64,000 nt of DNA from Bog-473 sp963738135 (GTDB taxonomy: Bacteria; Actinomycetota; Acidimicrobiia; Acidimicrobiales; RAAP-2). Location: the NCBI GenBank assembly GCA_963738135.1, contig CAVTVK010000003.1, positions 496,001 to 560,000 on the forward strand, read 5' to 3'. Within the stretch, counting starts at the first letter, position 1. Each line of letters starts with the position of its first letter. Below are positions 18,501-29,203 of the stretch, in pieces. The translations under genes and the position numbers were made by a program. The notes beneath the pieces are model-generated. The model saw nothing but the letters and a program-made list of their open reading frames with translations. It was not told the origin of the DNA and made no database searches.

Positions 18501-19000
18501 TCGACTGCTGGTCCTCAGCGCGACGTGGCCGGAGCGATCATTCTCGGCGCTCACCGTGGGCCGCAGTCAGAGCAGACGTGCGACGATCTCCATCGCCACC
18601 ATCCGGCCGCTGGGACCCGATGCACCCAGCCGGAAGGAGGCGGCGGAGTCGCATCTCCGCGCGCTGGTCGAGATGTTCCAGCGTGGGATGTGCGAGCCGC
18701 TCCCGCTCTACGCTGCGCACGTCGGCCGCCTGGGCGGCGGCGGCCGCGGGGGGCATGGAGCCGAGCCGTGCCGCGGCCGCCGAGTGGGTCTCGGGCTACA
18801 ACTTCCCCAAGGAGGACAAGGAGCCCGAGCACGTCCTGGTGCTCGGCGGCGCACTCCCTTTCCGGGCTGTGCTCGAGGGCTCGGGAGCGCCGCACCCCGG
18901 CGAGGGCCCGTGGGCCCCGACGGAGCCGACGCGCTTCGGGGTGTATGCCCAACGTCTCTGGGGCGGTCTGCTCGACCACGAGGAGATCGTCGATCGATGA
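15584..19000 (+). CDS. recC: Exodeoxyribonuclease V subunit gamma, RecC (about a dozen frameshifts)
   Basis: RecC is the Chi-recognising scaffold of the RecBCD helicase-nuclease. Family landmarks run in order across all three frames: HVHRSERADALVGMLRELVA and SVPTRGIERWLTQRL (15.6 kb), DGVCANIDFPFP (15.77), SWQVELWRLLRARIG (16.1), DDDSIRVHSCHGRGRQVEVL and RDIIVMCPDIETF (16.7), IPHRVVCLLGLDDGSFPR (17.57), FSPIGLDQLERFLRHPVRAF (18.05) and FPKEDKEPEHVLVLGG near the C-terminus. Between landmarks the frame changes roughly every 100-700 nt, nearly always +1, with one -1 near 16365. No landmark is lost, so the intact gene would encode about 1,100 residues. GTG start; the end overlaps recB by 4 nt. 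Confidence 0.85.
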
Positions 19001-22000
19001 CGGACCGCACCGCGCAACCGCGGTCCTTCGACGTGTGCGGCGAACTCCCGACCGGCATGACCCTGCTGCAGGCGAGCGCCGGCACCGGCAAGACGTTCAC
19101 CATCGCGGCACTCACCACGCGGTACGTGGCGGAAGGCATCCTCCCGATCGACCGACTCCTGGTCATCACATTCACCCGTATGGCGACCGGGGAACTGCGT
19201 GAGCGGGTGCGCGAGCGCCTGGTCCGCGCCTTCGACGGGCTGGTGGACCACTTGGCCGGCCAGGGCGGTCACTGCGGACGACGAGCTCGTGGAGCTGCTG
19301 GCGCGGGGGCCGTCCGACGAGGTCGAGGCCCGCCGGGACCGGTTGGGCAAGGCCATCGCGGACTTCGATGCTGCGACCATAGAGACGACGCACGGGTTCT
19401 GCCTGCAGGTTCTCTACGGCCTCGGGACGGCGGGGGATGTCGACCGTGAGGTCACCCTGGTGGAGGACGTCAGCGATCTCATGGAGGAAGTGGTCGACGA
19501 TCTCTTCCTCCGCCGGTTCGCCAACAGGCCCAACGAGCTCGACTTCGATCGCAGCGACGCCATGGAGATCGCGAAGTCCGTCCTCGGGAACCCTGATGCC
19601 GCAATGGTGCCACCGCTGTCGCAAGCTGACGACCTGCCTTCCATTCGGCGCCGCTTCGCCAAGGCGGTTCGTCGAGGAGATGGAGGAGCGCAAGAAGGCG
19701 CGGAAGATCCTCACCTATGACGACGTGCTCAGCCGTCTGCGCGAGACGCTCTTCGACGAGCAACGGGGACCGGCAGCGTGCGACCGCCTCCGGGAGCGCT
19801 ACGACGTCGTCCTGGTCGACGAGTTCCAGGACACGGACCCGGTGCAATGGGACATCATGCACCGCGCCTTCGGGGAGGGCGGGGCGACGCTGGTGCTGAT
19901 CGGTGATCCGAAGCAGGCGATCTACGCGTTCCGAGGTGCCGACGTGCATGCCTACCTGCAGGCCCGCGACGAGGTGCAGTCGGAATGGACGCTCGACGTC
20001 AACTGGCGCAGCGACCAGGGGCTGCTGGAGGCCTACGACGCGCTGTTCGGTGACGCCCAGCTCGGCTACGCCGGCATCGCCTACCGGAGGATCAGGGCGG
20101 CCGAGGCCAACCAGCAACAGAGGCTGGTCGGATGTCCGGTCGACGTGCCGCTGCGGGTCCGCATCGTCCACGCCGACGACGGCCTGGTCCCGTTGACGGC
20201 GCAGCGGCAGCTGCCCAAGGCCGCCGACGCGAGGAGCTTCATCGCGCGGGACCTCGCGGCCGAGCGTCGTCCGGCTGCTGACGGACGCCCCCGAACTCAT
20301 CACCCGCAGCCGCGAGGGCGTCGAGCTCGGACGCACGACGGTGCATCCCGGTCACCTCGCCGTCCTGGTGCGGACGAACAGCCAGGCGGTGACCGTGCGC
20401 GATGCGCTGCGCGCCGCGGGCGTCCCGGCGGTGATCGGTGGCTCCGGCTCGGTCTTCGCCACCGAGCCGGCGCTGGAATGGCTCCGGCTGCTCGAGGCGC
20501 TCGAACGGCCCACGGCGCGGGACCGGGCATCGCTGGCCGCTCTGACCTGCTTCGTTGGCTGGACGCCCGAAGAGGTGGCGACCGCGGACGAAGCCGAGTG
20601 GGAGGGGTTGCACTGGTCACTCCACCGGTGGGCGACGCTCCTGCGCGAGCAGGGCGTCGCCTCGCTCTACCAGGCGGTCAGCAGCTCCACACGAGGTACC
20701 CGAGCGGGTGCTGGCGCGGCCGTCCGGCGAGCGGTTCATGACGGACCTGCGCCACATTTCGCAGCTGCTCCACGAGGCGGGCGTCTCCGAAGGCCTCGGA
20801 CCGACCGCAATGGCCACCTGGCTGGGCCGGCGGATCCACGATGCGGCCCGGGACGGGGAGAACGAGGAGCGGGCTCGGCGCCTCGAGTCGGATGCCGAGG
20901 CGGTGCAGGTGATCACCATTCACCGCAGCAAGGGCCTCGAGTTCCCGATCGTGTTCTGCCCCTACATGTGGGACGGCCGCCCCTTCGGCAAGGACGACCA
21001 CGTGCCGATGTTCCACGATCCCCACCACGCCAACGTGCGCACCATTGACGTCGGTCGTGACGGGAACGCCTTCGCCCTCCACCAGAAGATGGAGCTGGAG
21101 GAAGCGCGGGGCGAGGATCTTCGCCTTCTCTATGTGGCCCTGACCAGGGCACGCCATCAGGCGATCCTGTGGTGGGCCGGCGCACAGGACAGCCAGCACT
21201 CCCCGCTGGCCCGACTGCTCTTCGATCGTGACGCCCAGGGGGTCGTGGGCCCCTACGGCGCGAAGACACGGTCCGACGCGGCAGTCGAATCGACCCTCGG
21301 TGGGTTGGGTCCGTGCGTCTCGGTCGAGCGGGTCGACGAGCCGACCGCGGCGCGTTGGGAGGAGGGCGCCGGAAACGTCCCCGACCTCGAGGCGGCGGTG
21401 TTCGATCGCACCCTGGACGTCGGCTGGCGTCGGGCGTCGTATTCGAGCATCACCAGCTCGCTCCACGACCGGCCGGCCGTCGGGAGCGAGCCGGAGCAAC
21501 CGCTGACGTCCGACGAGGATGTGCCCCCGGCGCCGCCGGCACGGATTCGAGCGGGTCAGCTCGCACGCGACGGTGCGGTTCCGCTGCAGTTGGCCGGCAT
21601 GCCGGGGGGTGCACTCGTGGGCACGGTCATCCACGGGGTGTTCGAGCACGTGGCGTTCGAGGCACCCGACCTGCATGCTGTCGTGTCGGGCGCGTTGGCC
21701 GAGGAGGTGGCGTGGCGCAACGTCAACCTCGGCAGTACGGCCGATGTCGTCGCCGGCCTGTGCACCGCCATTGCGTCCCCCCTCGGGCCGATGGTGGACG
21801 ACGTCCGGCTGCGCGACATCACGCGGCAGGACCGTCTCGACGAGCTCACCTTCGAGATCCCCCTGGTCGGCGGTGACACACCCACCGCCACCCTCCACGT
21901 CGCCGCCGTGGCCGACCTCCTCGAGGAGCATCTCCCGGCGGATGATCCGGTGGCGCGCTACGCCCCGGCGCTGCGCGACCCCGCGCTGGGTGGGGTCTTG

Positions 22001-22399
22001 CGGGGGTACCTGACGGGAAGCCTCGACCTGGTCTTCCGCCTGCCGGGCGACCGCTTCGTCCTGGCCGACTACAAGACGAACAGGCTGGCGACGTCGGAGG
22101 AGACGCTCACGTCGTGGCACTATCGCCCCGACGCCTTGCAGGCGGAGATGGTCGCGGCGCACTACCCGCTGCAGGCGATCCTCTACGCCGTGGCACTGCA
22201 CCGCTATCTGCGCTGGCGGTTGCGCGGCTACGACCCCGACGTACACCTCGGGGGAGTCCTCTATCTGTTCGTGCGCGGCATGAGCGCGATCGAGCCCGTC
22301 TCGTCGCGGACGGCGCCTCCGGGCGTCTGGTCCTGGCGGCCACCGGCCTCACTGGTCGAGGCGCTGAGCGATCTCTTCGACCGGGGGTTGCCCGGGTGA
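18997..22399 (+). CDS. recB: Exodeoxyribonuclease V subunit beta, RecB (four frameshifts)
   Basis: RecB is a 3'-5' superfamily 1 helicase fused to a nuclease. Visible are Walker A LLQASAGTGKTFTIAAL, motif Ia TFTRMATGELRERVR, DEAD-like box VVLVDEFQDTDPVQWDI, motif III IGDPKQAIYAFRGAD, motif V VQVITIHRSKGLEFPIVF and motif VI LYVALTRARH. The C-terminal nuclease active site is VLADYKTN near 22068. The frame steps by +1 near 19265, 19665, 20265 and 20690, after which it is open to the stop at 22399. The ATG overlaps the recC stop (ATGA) and the stop overlaps the recD GTG (GTGA), a fully coupled operon. Confidence 0.9.
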
Positions 22400-24318
22400 A
22401 CGAGCTGGACGTTGTGGACACGTTCGACGCCCGGTTCGTGCTCGGAGCGCGAGGGACTACTGCTGGCGTTCAACCGCGCCGGACTCCTCTCGACCTCGGA
22501 CGTCCATGTGGCGCTGCGCCTCGAACGCCTGAGCGGCGGCGCGCGACGACATCGTCACGCTCGGCGCCGCCTTCGCGGCGCGTGCGCCGCGCCTGGGCAA
22601 CGTCTGCGTCGACCTCGAGACCATCCATGCCACCGCCGATGCCGACACCGAGGTGCCGGCAGACATCGCGGCGCTGCCCTGGCCCGATCCGGCCCATGTG
22701 GCCGCGTCACATGGCGGCCAGCACCGTCGTCGGCCCCGACCGTCCGCTGCACCTGGAGGGGACCACCCTGTACCTCGATCGTCTGTGGGCCGACGAGTGC
22801 CTGGTGGCGGCCGAGCTGGGCGAGCGCTCCGCCGGTCCCGCGCCTCGGGTCGACGCCGACGCTGCTCCGCAGACGGCCTGGGAGAGCTGTTCGGCGAGGA
22901 CGATGACTCGGACCAACGGATGGCCGCCGCGACGGCCGTGCTGCGCCGGCTGTCGGTGATCGCCGGCGGGCCCGGCACCGGGAAGACGACGACGGTGGCC
23001 CGCGTCCTGGCCCTCTTGCAGGCCCAGGCGATCGCCGCCGGGGAGCGCCCGCCGCTGATCGCACTGGCCGCGCCGACCGGCAAGGCGGCGGCACGTCTGG
23101 AGGACGCCGTGCGCGAGGGCGCCGATGCCATCGAGATCGATCCGGAACGGCGGGACCGCCTGCACGCACTGGCGGGCAAGACGGTGCACCGGCTGCTCGG
23201 CTTCAACCCTGGGAACCGCACCCGCTTCCGTCACAACGCTCTGAACCGTCTCCCCCACGACGTCGTCGTCGTCGACGAGACGTCCATGGTCTCGCTCTCG
23301 CTGATGGCCCGGCTGCTGGAGGCGGTCCGCTCCGACGCCCGACTGATCTTGGTCGGTGACCCCGAGCAGCTGGCCTCGGTCGAGGCGGGCGCGGTACTGG
23401 GCGACATCGTGGGACCCGCCGCGCTCGGGCGTGTCCATGCCGCCGTCGGCGCGTGAGGAACTGGTCGGGGTGACGGGGGTGCCGGTGCCCGTAGGCGCCG
23501 ACCGGCGCGCCGCACCCTTCGGCGCCGGGATCGCGGTGTTGCGCAACGTGCACCGTCACGGTGGCGCCATCGCCGCCCTGGCCCGGGCGATCCGTCAGAA
23601 CGACGCCGACGAGGCCATGGCGATTCTCCGCGCCGGGGACGCCGGAGATTCGAACGTCCAGTGGATCGAGACCGATGCGACCGAGGTGATCCCGCCCGAC
23701 GGCCTGGGCGACGTGCGACGGCTTGCCGTCGACACCGGGCGCACCGTCATTGAGTCGGCACGCGCGGGCGATGCGCGCCGGGCCATCGACGCATTGGGGA
23801 GCTTCCGCCTCCTGTGCGCACACCGCCGCGGGCCCGAGGGCGTGTCCACCTGGATGGACCACATAGAGAATTGGTTGCGGTCCGAGGTCGAGGGCTTCAG
23901 CACCGGAGCGGAGTGGTACGTCGGCCGTCCACTCATCGTGACCGAGAACGACTACGGACTGAATCTCTACAACGGCGATACCGGGGTTGTGATCGAGTCG
24001 GGGAGCGGGCGGCTGGTCGCCGCCTTCGAACGCCAGGGCAGCATCGCCGAGGTCAGCCCCACCCGGTTGGCCGCGGTGGACACCGTGTATGCCATGACGG
24101 TGCACAAGAGCCAGGGTTCGCAGTACGAGGCCGTCGCGTTTCTGGTGCCGAGCCCGGATTCACGGATCCTCACCCGTGAGTTGCTCTACACGGCGGTCAC
24201 CCGGGCCCGGGAGCGCCTGATCCTCGTCGGTCCCGAACGTTCGATCAGGGCGGCCATCGAGAGGCCGATCACCCGGGCGTCCGGGCTCCGGGCCGCCCTG
24301 TGGGGCGAGGCGGGCTGA
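22396..24318 (+). CDS. recD: Exodeoxyribonuclease V subunit alpha, RecD (about five frameshifts)
   Basis: RecD is the 5'-3' helicase motor of RecBCD. The N-terminal domain (DTFDARFVLG, GLLLAFNRAGLLSTSDVHVAL) is broken by several shifts before 22880. The motor follows: Walker A VIAGGPGTGKTTTVARVLAL, Walker B VVVVDETSMVSLSLMARLL, ILVGDPEQLASVEAG. A further +1 near 23450 leads into HRHGGAIAALARAIR and the C-terminal UvrD-like part with VYAMTVHKSQGSQYEAVAF and LLYTAVTRARERLILVG (motifs V and VI). All helicase motifs survive. GTG start inside the recB stop. The nearly pure +1 direction of shifts is like that in recC and recB. Confidence 0.88.
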
Positions 24319-24523
24319 CCAGCCGCCGACCCCACCGCCACGTGCCGCCTCCCGCCCATCCCCCAGCGTCCGTGGCCCACTGTTTAGGCTGCGCCGCCAG
24401 GGAAAGATCCCTGGTCTTACCCCAATTACAGCTATGTCACAGCTTAAATTCAGGGTTCTGTCCCATGATGAAGTTGAAACGACTCCGTAACATTCACGGG
24501 GCCTGAGTGAAAACACGGGTGAA

Positions 24524-25726
24524 ATGAAGATTCTGGTTCTCGGAGGAGACGGCTATCTCGGTTGGCCCACCGCCTTGCATCTGTCGGCGCTCGGGCACGA
24601 GGTGACCGTGGTCGACAACCTGGTGCGCCGGGAGTACGACCGCGAGATGGGTGTGGACAGCCTCGTGCCCATCGCTTCTCTCGAGGATCGGGTCACGCGC
24701 TGGGAGCAGGTGTCCGGTCACGCCATCAGCGTGCGGATCGGGAACCTGACCGACGCCGCGTTCACGTACGGCATCGTCGCCGAGGGTAAGCCCGACGCGA
24801 TCGTGCACTTCGGCGAGCAGCGGTCCGCCCCGTACTCCATGATCGACCGGGAGCACGCGGTCTACACGCAGGTCAACAACGTCGTGGGCAACCTGAACGT
24901 GATGTACGCCATTCAGGAGACCGACCCCGACATCCACCTCGTGAAGCTGGGGACGATGGGGGAGTACGGCTACCCCAACATCGACATCGAAGAAGGGTTC
25001 ATCGAGATCACCCACAAGGGCCGCACCGACGTGATGCCCTACCCCAAGCAGCCCGGGTCCTTCTACCATCTGTCGAAGGTCCACGACAGCCACAACATCA
25101 TGTTCGGGTGTCGCATCTGGGGCCTGCGGGCCACCGATCTGAACCAGGGCATCGTCTACGGCCAGTCCACGCCGGAGACGGACGTCGACCCGCTGCTGGC
25201 GACGCGCTTCGACTACGACGGCGTGTTCGGCACCGTGCTGAACCGCTTCTGCGTGCAGGCGGTGACCGGTCACCCACTGACCGTCTATGGCGCCGGTGGC
25301 CAGACCCGCGGCATGCTGAACATCCGCGACACGCTCGCCTGCGTGACCTTGGCCCTCGAGAACCCCGCCGACCGCGGCGAGTTCCGGGTCTTCAACCAAT
25401 TCACGGAGTCGTTCTCCGTGCGCGAGATGGCGCAGATGGTCAGGAAGGTCTGTCCGACGCGGGTCGACATCGCCGAAGGCCTGTCGAACCCGCGGGTGGA
25501 GAACGAGGAGCACTACTTCAACGCCGCCAACACCAAGCTTCTCGACCTGGGACTGCAGCCCCACCTCCTGACGGACGAGGTGATCGCCGACATCCTGCAG
25601 CTGGTGGAGCGGCATCGCAGCCGGGTGGATGTCCGGGCGATCGCGCCGACCGTGCAATGGCGTTCGACCGCCAGCACGCTCACGACGTCCGGCGAGACGC
25701 CGGGCGCTTCGTTCCTCGCGGTGTAA
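24524..25726 (+). CDS. sqdB: UDP-sulfoquinovose synthase-like SDR enzyme
   Basis: SQD1/SqdB makes UDP-sulfoquinovose from UDP-glucose and sulfite, the head group precursor of sulfolipid SQDG and of some sulfonated glycans. The 400-residue extended SDR begins with GGDGYLGWPTALHL, the SQD1 form of the Rossmann loop. It has HFGEQRSAPYSMIDR, LGTMGEYGYPNIDIEEG and QPGSFYHLSKVHDSHN. The catalytic triad falls at T144, Y181 and K185, one residue off the plant enzyme numbering. WGLRATDLNQGIVYG is also characteristic. The last 20 residues are a Ser/Thr tail. The gene stands alone; no SqdX-type glycosyltransferase lies next to it, so the final product (lipid, S-layer glycan or other) is open. Confidence 0.85.
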   Translation: MKILVLGGDGYLGWPTALHLSALGHEVTVVDNLVRREYDREMGVDSLVPIASLEDRVTRWEQVSGHAISVRIGNLTDAAFTYGIVAEGKPDAIVHFGEQRSAPYSMIDREHAVYTQVNNVVGNLNVMYAIQETDPDIHLVKLGTMGEYGYPNIDIEEGFIEITHKGRTDVMPYPKQPGSFYHLSKVHDSHNIMFGCRIWGLRATDLNQGIVYGQSTPETDVDPLLATRFDYDGVFGTVLNRFCVQAVTGHPLTVYGAGGQTRGMLNIRDTLACVTLALENPADRGEFRVFNQFTESFSVREMAQMVRKVCPTRVDIAEGLSNPRVENEEHYFNAANTKLLDLGLQPHLLTDEVIADILQLVERHRSRVDVRAIAPTVQWRSTASTLTTSGETPGASFLAV

Positions 25727-25752
25727 AGCCTCCCGTTCCCCTGTAGTTTCCT

Positions 25753-26856
25753 GTGGCGATGCCGCCACGCAGGCCACGCCGCCGCGCGCGCCGTCGATCT
25801 CCGGCCCGGCCGGTCATCCTGCTCATTGCCGCGGTCGTGGTGCTCGCCATCGTGGTGGGAGGCCTCACCCAGGTGTCGCGGCAGTCGCAGGGGTACGACG
25901 CCAACTCCGACCGCACCCTGGTGGCGCAGGGCACCGTCGCGGCCGATCAGTCGAATGCCACCTCGGTCACGGTGCGCAGGATCGTCAACGACCTGCCCTC
26001 GCAGACCCGCCAGGGGTTGCAGGCGTCGCTCGACAACGCGGTGCAGCAGACGGCCGACGAGGCATCCCGGGCGCAGCTCGCCGCCGGCGCGGTGCCAATG
26101 GGCCCGCTGGCGACCCAGTTCGTCGACGTCTTCGCGGAACGGGCCCGGGCCGTGGCCCAGCTGCGTGGTGCCGTCTACGGGTTCCTCGGCATGCAGCCGA
26201 TCGCTCCCGCTGATGCCCCGCCGGTCGGTTCCACGACCGGCTCGAGTGGGACCGCGCTCCTGTCGACGGCCGAGACAACGAACCGGATCGCCGCGGCCGG
26301 CGCGCTCCTGGCGCGCTCGGACGCGCTCTACCGCTCGGTGCAACGGTCGCTGGGCGCAGCCGCCGGCCACGGAAAGCTCCCGCCGTCGGTCTGGGTGACT
26401 CACCCACAGGTGTGGCAGCTCGGCAGCGTGGCGGCCCAGGTGGATCTGGTGGCCACCTCGTCGACGCTTGCTGCGACGCACTACGTCGTCCTGCGCACCA
26501 TTCGCCTGACCCCCCCTGCCCTGCCGACGCCGCAGGGGACTCCGGCCGACGTGTCAGTCCTCAGCCCGACCTCGCAGATCGGGGTGACCGTGGTGGTGGC
26601 CAACCAGGGCTCGTCCAACGAACCGCATGTCTCGGTGCGCTTCTCGCTGGTCGATCAGACGTCGGGTGCGACCACGAGCCAGGTCCGGACGACGTCACTC
26701 GCCCTGGGTGCCTCGGTCACGCTGCCGAACGTGCGGATGCGCGTCAAGCCGTCCACCGCGTACGTCCTCACCGTCCAGGTGCTCCCGCCCGCCGGGCAGA
26801 CGCTCACCGCCGGCACGGCGATCCAGCAGCCGCTGCAGATCGCTCCGAGCACCTGA
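25753..26856 (+). CDS. Membrane-anchored extracellular protein, unknown function
   Basis: A 367-residue protein (365 if ATG 25759 is used instead of GTG 25753). A strongly basic N-terminus (PPRRPRRRARRRSPARP) precedes one membrane span (about residues 20-41). The region to about residue 230 is helical and Ala/Gln-rich, with no known signature. The C-terminal ~110 residues (from PADVSVLSPTSQIGVTVVV) look like a CARDB-type immunoglobulin-like fold. TAGTTT 3 nt before GTG and 9 nt before ATG suggests a leaderless transcript. It lies between sqdB and citrate synthase without overlap. Function unknown. Confidence 0.65.
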   Translation: MAMPPRRPRRRARRRSPARPVILLIAAVVVLAIVVGGLTQVSRQSQGYDANSDRTLVAQGTVAADQSNATSVTVRRIVNDLPSQTRQGLQASLDNAVQQTADEASRAQLAAGAVPMGPLATQFVDVFAERARAVAQLRGAVYGFLGMQPIAPADAPPVGSTTGSSGTALLSTAETTNRIAAAGALLARSDALYRSVQRSLGAAAGHGKLPPSVWVTHPQVWQLGSVAAQVDLVATSSTLAATHYVVLRTIRLTPPALPTPQGTPADVSVLSPTSQIGVTVVVANQGSSNEPHVSVRFSLVDQTSGATTSQVRTTSLALGASVTLPNVRMRVKPSTAYVLTVQVLPPAGQTLTAGTAIQQPLQIAPST

Positions 26857-26889
26857 GCGGCGGACCGCACATCGCCGGGTGACCGCGTG

Positions 26890-26918
26890 TCGACCCCACC
26901 GCTTCGTGGTCCTAGGAT
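26890..26918 (+). promoter_or_regulatory. Putative promoter for citrate synthase
   Basis: TCGACC, a 17-nt spacer and TAGGAT (TANNAT-type -10), followed by a ~30-nt leader with the ribosome site CTGGAGGG before GTG 26957. Confidence 0.45.
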
Positions 26919-26956
26919 CGAGGGGCACCGAAATCAGGAACTGGAGGGCTCTTCAC

Positions 26957-28233
26957 GTGGCCGAGAGCATCACGATCACGGACAATCGCAATGGCGAGAC
27001 CATAGAGATCCCGCATTGTCAACGGCGGGGTATCGGCCAGCGAATGGTCCAAGCTCCTCCCGGGAGTCTGGTTCTTCGATCCCGGCATTCATGTCGACGG
27101 CCGCCTGCGAGAGCGCCATCACCTACCTCGACGGCGAAGCCGGCATCCTGCGTTACCGGGGCTATCCCATTGAGCAGCTGGCGGAGAGCTCGACCTACCT
27201 CGAGGTGGCCTACCTCCTTCTGAACGGGGAGCTCCCCAACGAGGCGGAGTTCGAGACCTGGCGCCACGAGATCACGTACCACACGTTCATCCACGAGAAC
27301 GTGCGCAAACGCTTCCTCGAGGGCTTCCACTACGACGCCCATCCGATGGGGATGCTCGTCTCCGCCGTCGCCGCCCTCTCGACCTTCTACCTCGACGCCA
27401 AGGAGATCTTCGATCCCGAGTCGCGGAAGAAGCAGATCATCCGGCTGATCGCCAAGATGCCGACCCTGGCCGCGGCGGCCCACCGCTTCAGCGTGGGCAT
27501 GCCCTTCGTCTACCCGGACAACTCGCTCGACTTCGCCGACAACTTCCTCTCCATGCTGTGGAAGGTGGCCGAGCCTCGCTTCGAGGCGGATCCCGTGCTG
27601 GCCCACGCCCTCGACGTGCTGTTCATCCTCCATGCCGACCACGAGCAGAACTGCTCCACCACAGCCATGCGGGTGGTGGGCTCGTCACATTCGGATCCCT
27701 ACTCGGCCACCGCCGCCGCGGCCGCCGCGCTCTACGGCCCCCGTCACGGAGGGGCCAACGAGGCCGTCATCCGGATGCTGACCGACATCGGGAGCATCGA
27801 GAACGTGCCGGACTTCATCGCCACGGTGAAGGCGGGCACCGGCGGCCAGCGCCTGCAGGGCTTCGGGCACCGCGTCTACAAGAGCTACGACCCCCGGGCG
27901 AAGATCATCAAGCAGATCGCCTACGACGTGTTCGAGGTCACCGGGAAGAACCCTCTGCTCGACATCGCCCTCAAGCTCGAAGAGATCGCGCTGAACGACG
28001 AGTACTTCACGTCGCGCCACCTCTACCCGAACGTCGACTTCTACTCGGGGCTCATCTACCAGGCCATGGGATTCCCGATGGAGATGTTCACGGTCCTGTT
28101 CTCCATCCCACGGACCGCCGGCTGGCTGGCCCACTGGCAGGAGATGCTCGACCAGGACTCCAAGATCGCCCGTCCGCGCCAGCTCTACATCGGCTCCGAG
28201 GAGCGCAACTACACGCCGATGCAGGACCGCTGA
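26957..28233 (+). CDS. gltA: Citrate synthase (two frameshifts near the N-terminus)
   Basis: Condenses acetyl-CoA and oxaloacetate. From GTG 26957 the frame reads AESITITDNRNGETIEIP; it steps +1 near 27013 into IVNGGVSASEWSKLLPGVWF and +1 again near 27082 into FMSTAACESAITYLDGEAGI, then stays open. Both steps behave as single inserted bases inside a well-conserved N-terminus. Active-site segments are intact: HADHEQNCSTTAMRVVGSS (first catalytic His), LYGPRHGGANEAVI (second His) and GFGHRVYKSYDPRAKI (catalytic region). An ATG at 26887 lies in the wrong frame for the N-terminal homology. The 3' end overlaps tesB, convergently, by 25 nt. Confidence 0.93.
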
Positions 28234-29093
28234 ATCACCCGGCGGTCCGCGGTGCGCATGCGGACCAGCCCTTCCTGTGCGAGCGTGACGCACAAACGCC
28301 CCTGCCGGTCGAAGAGGAAGCCGCGGGCGAGGCCCCGTCCCTGGGCCGCAATCGGCGAGTCCGTGTCGTAGAGCAGCCACTCGTCGGCCCGGAAGGGTTG
28401 GTGGAACCACATGCAGTGGTCGAGGCTCGCTCCCATGAACTCGGGGTCGTCCCAACTCGTCTCGTGGGGGGCGAGGATCGTGTCGAAGAGGGACATGTCC
28501 GAGGCGTACGTCGCCACGCAGGCGTGCAGCAGCGGGTCGTCGGGGAGGTCGCCGTCGGCCCGGATCCAGAGGCGCTGGTAGGGCTCGCCCTGCTCCTTGG
28601 AGTGCCACGGGAGATCGCCGATATGGCGCTGGTCGATCGGGTGGGGCCGGTCGAACCAATCGGTCAGCTCCTCTTTGAAGGGCTGCAGCCGCTCGTAGAG
28701 GGGGGCGAGCGTCTCGGGCTCGGGCACGTCGGGCATGGGGATCTGGTGTTCCAGGCCGTCCTCGAGGTCGTGGAAGGAGGCCGAGAGATTGAAGATGGCC
28801 CGGCCGTGCTGCACGGCCACGACGCGGCGAGTCGTGAAGGACCGTCCGTCACGAATGCGGTCGACCTCGTAGAGGATGGGAACGGTCGGGTCGCCGGGGC
28901 GGAGGAAATAGGAGTGCAGCGAATGCACCCGCCCGTGCTCGACCGTGCGCCCGGCGGCCATGAGCGCCTGACCCGCCACCTGGCCGCCGAAGACGCGTTG
29001 GCGCTCCTCGTTGGGCTGGATGCCCCGGAAGATGTTGACCTCAATGGGCTCGAGGTCCAGCAGGTGGACGAGGAACTCCAAGGACGCGCTCAT
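28209..29093 (-). CDS. tesB: Acyl-CoA thioesterase II
   Basis: Double hot-dog thioesterase that releases free CoA from acyl-CoAs. The 294-residue protein (start at MSASLEFLVHLLDLEPIEVN) has FRGIQPNEERQRVFGGQVAGQAL and SLHSYFLRPGDPTVPILYEV in the first hot-dog. It has ASLDHCMWFHQPFRADEWLLY and DSPIAAQGRGLARGFLFDRQ in the second, including the Asp and Gln of the TesB active site. I use ATG 29093; the frame runs 20 residues further upstream, but those residues lack family support, and GAACAT sits 6 nt before this ATG. It is divergent from the GH1 gene and its 3' end overlaps gltA by 25 nt. Confidence 0.92.
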   Translation of the reverse strand: MSASLEFLVHLLDLEPIEVNIFRGIQPNEERQRVFGGQVAGQALMAAGRTVEHGRVHSLHSYFLRPGDPTVPILYEVDRIRDGRSFTTRRVVAVQHGRAIFNLSASFHDLEDGLEHQIPMPDVPEPETLAPLYERLQPFKEELTDWFDRPHPIDQRHIGDLPWHSKEQGEPYQRLWIRADGDLPDDPLLHACVATYASDMSLFDTILAPHETSWDDPEFMGASLDHCMWFHQPFRADEWLLYDTDSPIAAQGRGLARGFLFDRQGRLCVTLAQEGLVRMRTADRRVIQRSCIGV

Positions 29094-29203
29094 CCGCCCA
29101 TGTTCGCAGGCCTCCGCCAGGGGCGTCGTAGAGCGAGGTGCCCACGACCCCAACTACCCTGCGGCGAAGTGACCAGCGGCGCAGAGGACAGGACAAGGGA
29201 AGC

